NCBI GenBank assembly: GCA_026315105.1
Contig: CM048744.1
Span: forward strand, 366,255,159-366,319,158
Source: Locusta migratoria
Lineage: Eukaryota; Arthropoda; Insecta; Orthoptera; Acrididae
Reading direction: 5' to 3'
DNA length: 64,000 nt
A program made the translations under genes and the position numbers. Position 1 is the stretch's first letter. Each line of letters starts with the position of its first letter. This document shows, piece by piece, positions 21,096-30,931 of the stretch. The notes under the pieces were generated by a model. It was not told the origin of the DNA, made no database searches, and worked only from the letters and a program-made list of their open reading frames with translations.

Positions 21096-22110
21096 GTGAC
21101 CAGCCCCACTGAAGAGGACTATTCCGTGCACATCTCCCGCCACACCCAAATCTCCATTCGCTACGCTGTCTTTTTCCTGTTACCACAGCCTATTTGTTCT
21201 GCGATGCTTGCAGCTACAATACTGTATTCCCGCATCACGGATAACAACCATGAGGTATTGAGACAATTAATTGTCGTCAGGAGCCCAGCCTCGGCTTGTA
21301 CACAATTATGTATTTTTAACGACGTTAAAGAGTTTATTTAATGAAATAAATCGCAATAGTTAAGTGAACTCTGTAACGTCGTGGAAAATATATAATTCCA
21401 AATGTGTCATGAAGTCACAATGACATATGCGCCCATTTTCAGATTTCGTTATTAAACAGTACTAACTATAGTTCAGCACAGCCATGACCTTATACAACTG
21501 TATGAAACTTTACTCCAGGTTTTACATTCTAATGACGACGAGTTAGAAAAGCGTAAATAACAGCCCCATCACCAACTGTGATCTCTGTATTTGTAGAGCG
21601 TTCCTTGCAGAACTGGATAATAACGACAGTTCGCATAATTCACGTGATGTGTTTAGCATTCGTTGGGAAAAACAAAATGGCGGATGTGCCAGCCTGTATT
21701 TTTAGAAACTCTAGAGTACACTGAGAGTGCACTGTCAGTTGCTGGGTATATGCCTCGTCATCCTTACCGTGTATTCTACGATGTACGTCCACAAAGTAAG
21801 TTCCGTTTGGTTATATAAAACAAACGCGTACAAATACAGAGAAAACATTTATTGTACAAAAATCTGCAACTGTTAAACTATTTTTCAACATGGTATGCGA
21901 AATTTTTAGGCACTTGTCTTAGCGTGGCACTAGTTTTTGTATGCCTTCTTCATAGAAGGTTGCCGCCAGCGTATTCAACCATGTGGTAAGATGGTCTTTC
22001 AGCTCAGCATCATCGTTGAAGTGAGAACCACAAGGACAGATTTTTAGGTGTGCGAAGAGATGCAAGTCGCTAGGAGCGAGGTCCGGGCTGTGTGGAGGGT
22101 GATCAAACAG

Positions 22111-23586
22111 TTGTTGTTGTTGTGGTCTTCAGTCCGGAGACTGGTTTGATGCAGCTCTCCACCCTACTCTATCTTGAACAAGCCTCTTGATCTCCACATA
22201 AGAACGGTAACCTACATCTGTCTGAATCTGCTTACTGTATCCATCTCTTGGTCTTCCTCTGCGGCCGCGGTGGAGTAGCCGAGCGGTCTAAAGCGTCTCG
22301 CTGCGGAGCGTGCGGTTGCTCGCCGTGGAGGTTGGAGTCCTCCCTGGGGCATGGGTGTGTGTGTTTGTCCTTAGGTTAGTTTACGTAGGTTTAAGAAGTT
22401 TGTAAGCTACGGACTGATGACCATGCAGTTTGGTCCGATAGATTTACAAACATTTCAACATTTTTCTTCCTCTGCGGTTTTTACCCCACACACTTCCCTC
22501 TAACGCTAAATTCACAATTCCTTGATGTCTAAGAATGTGTCCTACCAATCTATCCCTTCTTTTAGTCAAGGTATGCCAGAAATTTCTTTTCTCCCCAATT
22601 CTATTCAGTACCTCCTAATTAGTTACGCGATCCACCCACCTAATCTTCAGCATTCTTCTGTAGCACCATATTTCAAAAGCCTCATTCCTCTTCCATCCGC
22701 ACTGTTTATCGTACATGTCTCACTCCCATACAAGGCAACACTCCATACAAATGCCTTCAGAAAGGACTTCCTTAGGCTTAAATTCAATATTCGATGTTAA
22801 AAAATTTCTCTTTTTCAAGAACGCTTTTCTACCCATTGCCATTAGATCCTCTATATTGCGACCATCATGTGTTATTTTACTGCCCAAGTAACAAAACTCA
22901 TCTACCTCCTTTATTGCTTCGTTACCTAATCTAATTCCTTCAGCATCACCTGATTTCCTTACACTGCACTCCATTACCCTAGTTTCATCTTATATGCACC
23001 TTTCAACACACTGTCCATTCCGTTCAATTGCTCTTCCAGGTCCTTTGCTGTATCTGACAGAATTACTATGTCGTCGGCAAAACGCAATGTTTTTAATTCT
23101 TCACCCTGAACTTTAATTCCTTCTCCAAATTTCTCCTTGGTTTCCTTTATAGATTGCTCAATGTACAAATTGAATAACAATGGAGAAAGACTACAACCCT
23201 GTCTTACTCCCTTTCCAACCCCTGCATCCCTTTCATGCCCTTCGACTCTGACAACCGCTGTCTGGTTTTTGTACAAGTTGTAAATAACTCCCTATATTTT
23301 ACTCCTGCTTGCTTCAGAACTTGAAAGAGTTTATTCCAATCAACATTTGCAAAAGCCTTCTCCAAATCTACAAAAGCTAGAAATGTAGGTTTGCCTTTTC
23401 TTAATCTATCTTCTAGGATAAGCCGTAAAGTGAGTATTGCCTCCCGTGTTCCTACATTTCTCCTGAACCCAAACTGATCTTCCCCGAGGTCGGCTTCTAC
23501 CAGCTTTTCCATCCTTCTGTATATAATTCGTGTTAATATTTTGCAACCTTGACTTATTAAACTGATGGTTCTGTAGTTTTCACACA
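22111..23586 (-). mobile_element. RTE-like LINE copy inside the mariner, 5'-truncated
   Basis: The (CAA)n-type tail lies at 22111 and the truncated 5' end at 23586. GATCAAACAG is duplicated exactly at 22101-22110 and 23587-23596. The RT region is in three frames: ENYRTISLISQGCKIL and GEDQFGFRRN (23204-23632), RQGCSLSPLLFNLYIEQ and LRFADDIVILSD (22974-23276), then the C-terminal part (22720-22974). Deletions and frameshifts, including a short loss near 23283, make it inactive. A SINE interrupts its 3' region. Confidence 0.9.
22264..22465 (+). mobile_element. SINE (family A, sub-type 2) inside the LINE
   Basis: The head GCCGCGGTGGAGTAGCCGAG, the B-box region GGAGGTTGGAGTCCTCCCTG, GGGCATGGGTGTGTGTGTTT and GGACTGATGACCATGCAGTT are visible. 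CTTCCTCTGCG is duplicated at 22253-22263 and 22466-22476. This sub-type uses a GTAGCCGAGCGGTCTAA head and a TTTGGTCCGATAGATTTACA end, unlike the CATAAGC ending of the others. Confidence 0.9.
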
Positions 23587-23999
23587 GATCAAACAGATCC
23601 CAGTGAAATTCCCGTAAGAGTTGTAGCGTCACTTTCGCCGTGTGAGGTTGGGCATTATCGTGGGGGAAAAAAAAAACAACTTCTTGCAGTAATCCTCTTA
23701 CACATAAAATCTGTCCTTGCTGTTCTACACTTCAACGATGATGACGAGCTGAAAGAACATGTTACCACATGGTTGAATACCTATGTCTACTGGGAAGATA
23801 CATACAAAAACTAGTGCCACGCTATGACAAGTGCCAAAAAATTTCGGATACCATGTTGAAAAATAGTTTAACAGTTGCAGATTTTTATACAATAAATGTT
23901 TTTTCTGTATTTGTACACGTTTGTTTTATATAACCAAACGGAACTTACTTTGTGGACGTACCTCGTAGTATGCGTGGCTGAAACCAAAGCATACGGTTA

Positions 24000-24480
24000 C
24001 TGACCGAAGCCGTGCGACATTTAGCGACTTGTATCGTCGCAGGGCTGGGGAGTGGTCTGACAAGTAACAGTGGCCTGCACTCAGGCCAGCAGCCCGTTTA
24101 CGGCGGTCTTCGGTCGCGTGACGCAGAGTGATTAAAGCGCCATACGAGGCACCTAGCGGCGGCGATCGGTCGATGGGTTAATCAGGGAGCGAGTATGCGC
24201 GCGGCGCGGCGACCGCTATGACAGATGTACCGGCGGCGCTGGCTCGCACTTCCGCGCCAGTAATTTATGCGGGAGCCGCCATAAAAGGAATGCGGCCTGC
24301 GGACGGAGCAGGTCCCAGCCGACAGGACGCGCCCTGTCCCGCCGCTTCCATGTGGCACCTCGCCAACTGGGGCCCGACGCCCGACCTCCGTACTCGCTCA
24401 CTCCCAGCCACCAGCCTGGTACCGGCTCTCGCCGTTGCACAGCTCGTTTGGCATCCGGAGTTTCGTAAGGTGAGGGGGGA
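24000..24480. promoter_or_regulatory. GC- and CpG-rich island, possible promoter/first exon
   Basis: The block is GC-rich with many CG dinucleotides in an otherwise AT-rich window. It includes a CATAAAAGGAATG word near 24281 and an open frame from ATG at 24218 (MTDVPAALARTSAPVIYAGA...). That frame reaches a good splice-donor-like CGTAAG|GTGAGG near 24470. The opposite strand is also open, as expected for GC-rich DNA, so coding is not established. It could be a CpG-type promoter of a gene outside the window, or GC-rich repeat DNA. Confidence 0.35.
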
Positions 24481-24715
24481 GGGTTGGTACGTAAGGGGAT
24501 CCTCCACGCCAAATATTGTACCTGGATTTTAGCCCATTTTAATTGGATTTAAACTCTCTCCTCCCTCACCACTCCTCTTCAGTAAAGTACCTAATTAAGC
24601 CTCCCGTCCCGTCCTGGCAACCAAACTCCATGATACGACACTGTGCGAGTACGTTACCCTTGATCAGGGGCGCCCATGGAGGGGCAAATGGCAAACGGCA
24701 CATGGACCAACTGGA
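24481..24715. other. No gene recognised
   Basis: Short spacer between the GC-rich island and the palindromic MITE. No recognisable motif. Confidence 0.5.
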
Positions 24716-24915
24716 CCAACACCGCGTAAAAGACAAGGCCTCACAACTGGCCTTGCCCCCATCACACCAAGAGGCCGCGAAAGCAATCTGACTGGCCGGC
24801 CGCTACGAGGCGGTGGCGCATGCCCCAACGGCCAGCCAGTCAGATGGCGGCCGCGGCATCTCGGTGTGACGTAGGCAAGGCCAGTTGTGAGGCCTTGTCT
24901 TCTAGGTGGTGTTGG
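24716..24915. mobile_element. Palindromic MITE, copy 1 (200 bp)
   Basis: The left end reads CCAACACCGCGTAAAAGACA AGG and the complement of the right end CCAACACCACCTAGAAGACA AGG. Inversion symmetry extends through GCCTCACAACTGGCCTTGCC for most of each half, so the whole element can fold into one long hairpin. A second copy of almost the same length (199 bp) lies at 52445-52643. It has no coding capacity. The superfamily is not determined. Confidence 0.8.
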
Positions 24916-24983
24916 CTGGGCTGAGGTCTACGTTAAGATAGGCCTGCAACAACCTCTAGTGATGTAAAGGCTTGTTCAAATCT

Positions 24984-25164
24984 TCAAGTGTTTGTAAATC
25001 TAAACTGCTTGGTCATCAGTCCGTAGCTTACGAACTACTGAAACTAAACTAACCTAAGGACAACATACACTCCCATGCTCCAGGGAGGACTCGAACTTCT
25101 GACGGTGACCAGCCGCACGCTCCGCAGCGAGACGCCGTAGACCGCTCGGCTACTCCACCGCAGC
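24984..25164 (-). mobile_element. SINE (family A, sub-type 2)
   Basis: The complement of the head is at the right (CTCGGCTACTCCACCGCAGC), the B-box region (CAGGGAGGACTCGAACTTCT) is near 25081, and the body TGGTCATCAGTCCGTAGCTT is near 25010. Same sub-type and orientation as the copy just downstream. No clear duplication found. Confidence 0.8.
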
Positions 25165-25198
25165 TGTAACGGCCTGAGTACTACACACAGACACAAGC

Positions 25199-25400
25199 AG
25201 ATGATGTTCAGATGTTTGTAAATCTATCGGACCAAACTGCGTGGTCATCAGTCCGTAGCTTACAAACTACTTAAACCTAGGTAAACTAACCTACGGACAA
25301 ACACACATACCCATGCCCCAGGGAGGACTCAACCTCCACGGCGAGCAACCGCGCGCTCCGCGGCGAGACGCCTTAGACCGCTCGGCTACTCCACCGCGGC
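25199..25400 (-). mobile_element. SINE (family A, sub-type 2) with 12-bp duplication
   Basis: The copy runs from AGATGATGTTCAGATGTTTG through GGTCATCAGTCCGTAGCTTA and the B-box complement to CTCGGCTACTCCACCGCGGC. ACAGACACAAGC is duplicated at 25187-25198 and 25401-25412. Confidence 0.9.
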
Positions 25401-25800
25401 ACAGACACAAGCGCGATTAGGCCAGCAGCTCCTTGTGCGATTTCTACTGAATAACTGTAGTACAGACGTCTAGTGTGTCGTACATTGTACACTCGACGCA
25501 AATTACACAACAGCCATAGAGGTACTGAGAAAAAGGAATTAATATTATAACCACTTTTAGCAATACCAATACTACTCAAAGGCGATTACTTACAAGTTTG
25601 CTTTAATTTTGAAAGTTTGTGAAATGTGCAATCCTGGAACTTGATATAATAGTTAAAATATTATTTTCATATAAAATGACACAGGGAAACAAACATCCGA
25701 AACGAAAAAAATTGAAAAGAAAACAGACACTGCTACATATAAATCTGCATAAATCTGAGATGTTCCTACTTCATTTGCATGTTCATGAACATGCTCTAAA
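25401..25800. other. No gene recognised
   Basis: AT-rich spacer before the P-element fossil. Short frames here show no domain. Confidence 0.5.
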
Positions 25801-25829
25801 TTTCTAATAGACACTTGTTCATCCGGTGT

Positions 25830-26815
25830 TTCTGCAGAACTCACTGTCAAGTATTTTAAACGGAAGTCCCCAAACAACGCAGATATTATTTTGTAATACA
25901 CTCATTATTTTAAGTTTCTATTCTGAGTATAAGATCTCCGAAACTGATACATGGTAACAAGCAACACACATTTTCTGTACCGACCAAAGCTATCCTCTAG
26001 AGGATTCATATGAAACTTCTCTAACATCACATATTTACAGCCCGCAACAGTGCTGAACACGTATTCAGTTAAATGAATGATTGTTGTCGTGTGTAGCGAG
26101 GGGAAAAAATCAGGTGTCAATTTTCCTGTATGTTTAGAGGAAGATTTAGGTTGTAGTAACTTTTTCCAGTGTATTAGGAACTTGGTAAAATTTTTCAAGT
26201 ATTCTATACTGGCATCATCCACACTTTGTATTGGCTCTTGCAAAGGATCTCTGAGGCGACAACCAGTCTTGGGAGAACGAAACATTCTCAATATTCCACC
26301 ATGAAAGAATAATCTGAATAAATCCTGCACTGCCTGCGGAACATGGCTATTTGAAAAAGAGGTGTAGAGCTGACACGTACGTTTCATCAAAAAGATGCAC
26401 TACCAAGGAAACATTGTGACGTTGAATATTTGAGGAAAGCAATACCGTCTTCCACAAAGGTGGTGCTAAGTTGATTAATTTACTCTCTTTTGAATGATGA
26501 AAGGTTTTTAAATCTTTCAAATTAGCAGTTAAAACATTAGACGAATCCTTAAAACAAGGAAATACAAACGTTTGTTTCTCATCACATTGGTTTAACCAGT
26601 TATTACGTATACTTTTAAATAGGCGTCAGTGTCAAAAAGCAAAAATATTTTCTCAGTCGGTTTCAATGGATTAAGTCTGAAATTCTTTATATTGCCACCA
26701 TAAAGAAGTTGAAATAAATTACGGTAGCTTGTATTATTATCACTTATCAGTGACGAAATGGTGTACCCCATATCTGTTAGTGTTTTAATGACCTCAAGAG
26801 TAATATCTTGAATTC
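25830..26815 (-). pseudogene. P-element-like (THAP9-type) transposase fossil
   Basis: Minus-strand segments fit the catalytic half of P/THAP9 transposases in order: LEVIKTLTDMGYTISSLISD NN (near 26760, with the S.ISDN aspartate), FRLNPLKPTEKIFLLFDTDA (near 26650), LKSIRNNWLNQCDEKQTF (near 26600), SKESKLINLAPPLWKTVLLS (near 26470), LFDETYVSALHLFFK, then KYVMLEKFHMNPLEDSFGRY (25990-26050). Several frame changes are needed to join them. The THAP zinc finger and the terminal repeats were not found. P elements move by cut-and-paste using GTP; this copy cannot. Confidence 0.7.
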
Positions 26816-27279
26816 AGCCCAAGAAAAGCTAAAATGCAGGCGCTAAAAGCTGACTGAACCGTAGCCTAAGGCACGTAGCCATCACTGAACCTATATATGC
26901 CGCACCGGAAGCCTGCGTTTACTCCGCGGCTCGGCACTTTATTCGTGAGACTCTTTCGAACTGGGCAACTTCTACCTGTTGGTGATAAACGGAAGACTCG
27001 AACTAGGCAACTCTCCCCAAAGTGCCCCCCGAGTGGCACGCACGAACCGGGCAATTCAGTAACTCCTACCTCCTCCTGGCAGACCGATTGCACAATCTCG
27101 CAAAATGCTTCCAAATCTATACTTAACAAGTGCGCAACCTCTGCCCCTATTTATAGAGTGCAAAGGAACAAGATACAAAAAAACGTATACAAAGGGAGAG
27201 ATTTTATTACAAATCTCACATTTAGTTTGGCTCATATTTACTCACAGCTGCTTAGTATGAAACGCACTTCACAAAGTCT

Positions 27280-27540
27280 AATTTGCAAATTTCACCATTC
27301 CTTTGACGGTCTTTCAACCAAAGCGTCGCCTTTTGTATTTAAAGAATTATATACCATTCTCCTGTTTAACAAGTCTTCTGCAACAGGTGCGTGGTCATGA
27401 GTGCCTTTCAAACGCAAAAATGTGTGGTCGCTGCTTACTGTAAAGAATTTAACAGCACAGAGAACGTTTACCGCAGCATCGCCGTCCACGTTCTGCGGTT
27501 GCTACAAGTCTTCTGTAAGGTTTGAATTTATAACAGTCAC
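27280..27540 (-). pseudogene. FLYWCH-like zinc-finger fragment
   Basis: The minus strand reads DGDAAVNVLCAVKFFTVSSD, HTFLRLKGTHDHAPVAEDLL, then NRRMVYNSLNTKGDALVERP. The sequence C.V(K/R)......G.H.HAP....... followed by a basic linker is the C-terminal half of a FLYWCH-type DNA-binding domain as found before MULE transposases. The first cysteine-containing strand is degraded in another frame (ICDCYKFKPYRR). No transposase core is present. Confidence 0.5.
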
Positions 27541-27683
27541 AGATCGAATGTGTATTACCTCGATCACTAATAACAGATTGCAAATCGTGACTTTCTGCCG
27601 TATTATTCGTTCCATGACTAATCTGAAGTGCAAAACGAAACACTATGTGATTCTACACAGATGTCAGAGAGCTGGTGTCATTA

Positions 27684-27684
<1 letters not shown>

Positions 27685-27728
<44 letters not shown>
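27685..27728 (+). repeat. Poly-A tract (~44 bases)
   Basis: An uninterrupted A run follows GTGTCATTAC and is followed by TTAAAAAAACTGG. It may mark the 3' end of a retrotransposed sequence on the plus strand, but no element body is recognisable upstream. The adjacent 'protein' with a lysine run is an artefact of this tract. Confidence 0.8.
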
Positions 27729-27730
<2 letters not shown>

Positions 27731-28198
27731 AAAAAAACTGGCGAGTTCAGTGAGGGCCAGGAAAGCCTTGGGTCGGACCGTCCTGCTACCTGCGAGTGGC
27801 AGTTGCCACGTTCGAGTGTGGGATTAACTGTCCTTCCCTGAGTACCCTTCTAATGGTCATTAAAAGTTGCCCAGTTCGGATCTGCCCTGTTCGTGAGGTC
27901 ACGCGGGCTACCTGTCAGTTGACGTACGCTCTCTATCCCGTAGGCTACGGGAATAATTTTTAAATCGTTTTCAGGATACTGTCAACTTCACACTTCTTTG
28001 AGACTTTTCAAGATCATTTTCTGTGTCAGTTGAATTAATGCATGCAGCTGATAAATTTGTCATTCCCGTTCTAAAGACAAATTATAGCCCTATAAAGGTA
28101 TTCAGAGGTTCTACGAAAGATTTCCTCGAGAAGAGTTTCCACGTATTCATGGTAGGGCTGCAAAACTATATCCAAGTTTGGTTGAACTCACATCGGAA

Positions 28199-28650
28199 GC
28201 CAGTAGTTGCTTTCTTGTATCCTGGTTTCGGTTACGACTAGGGAAGCTTTCATCAAAAGTAAAAATTAAGTTACATGTAATGAACAAACAGAAAATGGTT
28301 CTTGAGCAACATAGGTCACAGACAGTCCGCTGCCAGCTACAGTGCTAGCCGCACACGCGACCAGTTGCGGCGCGCTTAGCCACGTCGACCATAAGTTTTG
28401 TTTTTAAATTTTGTTATGTGAAAACTACATTTGTAACTTTTATGTGAGCTCTGTTGCTCAAGAACTGTTTTCTGACTGTTCATTTCATGTAAGCAATTTC
28501 CTTAGATCATGTCTTAAGATATGGAGTTTATACTGTTTCCTTTGTTATATTTTTTACTTTTGTTTACAGGTAACTCAGTTTTTACTTGTGATGAAGGCTC
28601 CCCTAGTCGTTGCCGAAACCATGGTCAAGTAAGCAATTACTGGTTTTGCA
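28199..28650. repeat. Fold-back element with paired hammerhead-like motifs
   Basis: The left arm (about 28199-28325) and right arm (about 28437-28650) are complementary through CCAGTA(G/A)TTGCTT.CTTG, TGGTTTCGG..ACGACTAGGG, TTTCATCA.AAGTAAAAA and TGAACA..CAGAAAA...GTTCTTGAGCAACA. The right arm carries about 75 extra bases in the middle. The spacer holds 28326-28436. Each arm contains one copy of a (C)TGATGA...GAAACC motif in opposite orientation. Confidence 0.75.
28582..28632 (+). ncRNA. Hammerhead-ribozyme-like motif (type I layout)
   Basis: Elements in order: stem I 5' strand TTACTT (28582-28587); box GTGATGA (28588-28594, one change from CTGATGA); stem II GGC/GCC (28596-28598 with 28612-28614) plus loop; GAA (28615-28617); stem III ACC-AT-GGT (28618-28625), fully self-complementary; C at 28626 at the expected cleavage position; stem I 3' strand AAGTAA (28627-28632), a perfect partner of TTACTT. 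Only core position C3 deviates (G), and that change is known to impair hammerheads unless compensated. The very short stem III resembles the small ribozymes reported from Penelope-like elements and retrozymes. Activity is unproven. Confidence 0.45.
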
Positions 28651-28679
28651 ACCGATGAGCTGTGTTTTTTAAGAGTTAA

Positions 28680-28879
28680 AAAAATGTTCAACTGTTTGTT
28701 AAGCTTAAGGGACTTAACTACGGGGTCATCAGTCCCTAAACTTACAAACTACTTATGAACTACCTACAACTAAGGACGGCACAAATATCCATGCCCGAGG
28801 GGGGATTCGAACCCCCGACCGTAGTGGCCGTGCAGAACGTGACTGAAGCGCCTCAGTCTCCTCGGCCACCGCGACCGGC
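28680..28879 (-). mobile_element. SINE family A with 13-bp duplication
   Basis: Complete minus-strand copy from AAATGTTCAACTGTTTGTTA to CTCGGCCACCGCGACCGGC. The B-box complement lies at GGGGATTCGAACCCCCGACC. TTTTAAGAGTTAA flanks it at 28667-28679 and 28880-28892. Confidence 0.9.
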
Positions 28880-28892
28880 TTTTAAGAGTTAA

Positions 28893-29640
28893 TCTTATAT
28901 TTCACGAACGGATGCTGTCTTAACAGACATTTTTTAAAAAGTAGTATGTGGTAGATTTTTGTTTCAATAATGAAGTGAAACAATTCAGGATTACGTGTCA
29001 GCTTGAGTGATGACAATCTGACAAACTGCCTCCGCCTGCCAGTGTGCCAACAGTTTCTGTCTTCAGCGAATGCATATGGATTTAATGTGATATATCTTTT
29101 TAAGCACTACAGTTATGTCACTGTACGTAGAGAAGTGTTAAGTAGTATTTTTTCCCAACGTGGTTCTGTATCTAATGACCAAGATGTCGTCGAGACGACA
29201 AATCCTTTGCTTCACACGTTGTTGTGATAATTTATTCCATTGATTTTGCCTCTATTTCTATAATAAGTTCCTGTACAGCCTTTCTGGATCGATGTGACCA
29301 CTCAAGCAGTGTCGTACACTGCCTTCATAGTCAGTTCCTCAGCCTGCAATCTTGTAGTAACGTCACTTACTCTTATGTTGAATCAGCACGATTATAAAAC
29401 TCACCATGCCTGAAATTCCGGCTGTAACTGTTCATTTCCAAAGTCTTCCAGTGCTCCATATCCCCTACCTGCTTCTGGAACCAGTTTCCACACAGTTTTC
29501 GTGCGACTATGCACCATGCAGTATTGAAGAACAGGTTGTAACACTTCCTGCTGCCAGATCAATATATATAAATCGTTCCAGAGCCTTATTTTTAAAACCG
29601 ATTATCCTCTACCCGTTCTCTTCATCTAAAAACATTAGGT
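28893..29640. other. No gene recognised
   Basis: AT-rich sequence; plus-strand frames at 29003-29227 and 29406-29642 show no recognisable domain. Confidence 0.5.
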
Positions 29641-29653
29641 GACACTTACCAGG

Positions 29654-29922
29654 AACCTTGTGGACCATGTGAACACATACCAAAAGAAAGGAAAGAAGCT
29701 TAGGGTTTAACGTCCCATCGGAAGCGTGGTCATTAGAGACGGAGCTCACGCACGGATTTTTGGTAAACGATGGGCCAGGAAATCGACTGCGTCCTTTGAA
29801 AGGAACCATCCAGAAATTTGACAGGACTGATTTAGGGAAATTACAGCAAACCTAAATCGAGATGCCCCAAAATGGATTTGAAATATCATCCTCCCGAATG
29901 CGAGTCTAGTCTGTCATCGCCG
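29654..29922 (-). mobile_element. SINE family B with imperfect 13-bp duplication
   Basis: The body TTTAACGTCCCATCGGAAGC, GTGGTCATTAGAGACGGAGC, AAGGAACCATCCAGAAATTT, TTTAGGGAAATTACAGCAAA, CCTAAATCGAGATGCCCCA and CCTCCCGAATGCGAGTCTAG identify a second SINE family, also at 47931-48163 and 49728-49915. TGACACTTACCAG (29641-29653) and TGACACTTATCAG (29923-29935) are the flanking duplication with one change. Confidence 0.85.
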
Positions 29923-29935
29923 TGACACTTATCAG

Positions 29936-30225
29936 TAGTATTAGTAACCACGCAGAATATCCCTGATCCTACTTCGGCATGGAAATAAAGGAACGAGTGG
30001 AAGTTTGAGACAAATGCATGTATGCCCTCGGGGAGACGCCCAGGTCCAAACCAGTGAACACTGGGATGAGAATCGATAACACGTGATACGCCCAACAGTC
30101 AAGTGCCGTTCAGAGAGCTGCAGAAAACTAAACGAGAAAAATAACTATTAATATTTGAGATAAGAGTAATGAAAGAGGCACGGTAACTTACCTTAGAAGA
30201 AAAAGATGTTCCTCTTGTTGCAGCA
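29936..30225. other. No gene recognised
   Basis: No domain or repeat identified. Confidence 0.5.
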
Positions 30226-30345
30226 ACCAATAATTCCTGAGAAGCTGAAGAGTAGAAGGATTCGGTGGGCGGGTCAATTCAGCCGTAGGCCAGAAAAAAG
30301 ACAGGTGAATGTCCTAGGAAAATCAAACACCAGATGCAGTGCTTA
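30226..30345 (+). pseudogene. LINE C-terminal fragment
   Basis: The plus strand reads KLKSRRIRWAGQFSRRPEKRQ. This fits the R(R)(L/V)RWAGH(V/I).RM....(R) block that follows the reverse transcriptase in many insect LINEs. Only about 30 residues remain, and the source LINE family is unknown. Confidence 0.4.
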
Positions 30346-30639
30346 CCACCCACGAGGATTGAAGACACAAAGGAATGAAGATACGTTTTGGATGTAGTGG
30401 GTTGTTTGCATGGCTTGTGGACGCTGTATATGTAATATATTTCCTCTCACCTTCGTGTTTGTAACACATTCCTGGGATATCTCGTTTTGTTGCAAATATT
30501 TGCATATTTTTTCCCAGTATGTCGTGATTTTCGGATCTCATTACTTATGGCTTCCCCATGAAACTTACCCACTGAAATGTTTGCAACTTGAGGACGGGCA
30601 TTATCCCGCACCAGGATGATTCTCCGTAATTACGCCATT

Positions 30640-30800
30640 TGTACATCCTCAATACAAGCCTGATCTCTCCTCGTGGGGTTTGCATATTTTTGGAGCCCTC
30701 AAGAAAGTCATACGTGCCCCACGATTTGCCTCGGGCAAAACGGTGCCCACATTGGTATACTCATTTTTCTGTATGGAACCACCAACTTTTTCCATGAAGC
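30640..30800 (+). pseudogene. mariner transposase C-terminal fragment
   Basis: The plus strand reads FVHPQYKPDLSSWGLHIFGA, then LKKVIRAPRFASGKTV. This matches the L.HPPYSPDLAP.D.H.F..LK......RF.S. block of mariner transposases, with the third catalytic aspartate conserved (KPDLS) but a Trp-Gly in place of the following S/C-D. It is a short isolated fragment. Confidence 0.55.
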
Positions 30801-30869
30801 CATTCACCATCTTCTTCAGCAGTAGTATAAGCGTATTAATGGTTATGGCGTTTACTTTCGAAGAAAAAC

Positions 30870-30892
30870 TGACACACACACACACACACACA
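30870..30892 (+). repeat. (CA)n microsatellite
   Basis: A run of about eleven CA units followed by CTGTATTT. No gene nearby. Confidence 0.9.
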
Positions 30893-30931
30893 CTGTATTT
30901 AAAGTTCTTTCATTTTGTTTTCATTTGTCGG

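Larger units (their letters stand above)
21840..23675 (-). pseudogene. mariner transposase C-terminal half, split by a LINE
   Basis: With the LINE removed, minus-strand sequence runs FPHDNAQPHTAKVTLQLLRE (23597-23670), then FHWDLFD, then across the LINE to HPPHSPDLAPSDLHLFAHLK (22030-22109), HFNDDAELKDHLTTWLNTLA, and GIQKLVPR before a stop. HDN and SPDLAPSD hold the second and third catalytic aspartates of a DD34D mariner. The N-terminal and first-aspartate regions are absent. A stop interrupts the C-terminus (LVPR* near 21925). The protein is dead. Confidence 0.8.
21779..23965. mobile_element. Fold-back mariner derivative with nested LINE and SINE
   Basis: Both outer ends carry the 3' side of one mariner: CGATGTACGTCCACAAAGTA at 21779 and, complemented from 23965, CGAGGTACGTCCACAAAGTA. 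TA flanks both. Left-arm minus-strand sequence and right-arm plus-strand sequence both encode the transposase C-terminus and downstream tail, so the element is tail-to-tail: two copies of the same end facing each other. Arm similarity spans roughly 220-260 bp. A LINE (22111-23586) lies in the left half. A poly-A run at 23670-23678 marks the junction region. Confidence 0.8.
26855..27955 (-). mobile_element. MULE-like element with subterminal repeats
   Basis: The end-proximal words match in inverted orientation: CCGTAGCCTAAGGC near 26860 and, on the complement, CCGTAGCCTACGGG near 27950. CGAACNNGGCAANT-type words occur three times on the left (26957-26970, 26999-27012, 27043-27056). On the right they occur three times inverted (27801-27814, 27865-27878, 27880-27893, the last two degenerate or close). 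Such subterminal repeats often bind transposase. The interior encodes a FLYWCH-like fragment, a domain common in MULE transposons. Element ends are approximate. Confidence 0.45.

Noticed and set aside
27401..27841. 146-codon plus-strand frame with a lysine run
   Set aside because: The run is translation of the poly-A tract at 27685-27728; the rest overlaps an opposite-strand FLYWCH-like fragment.
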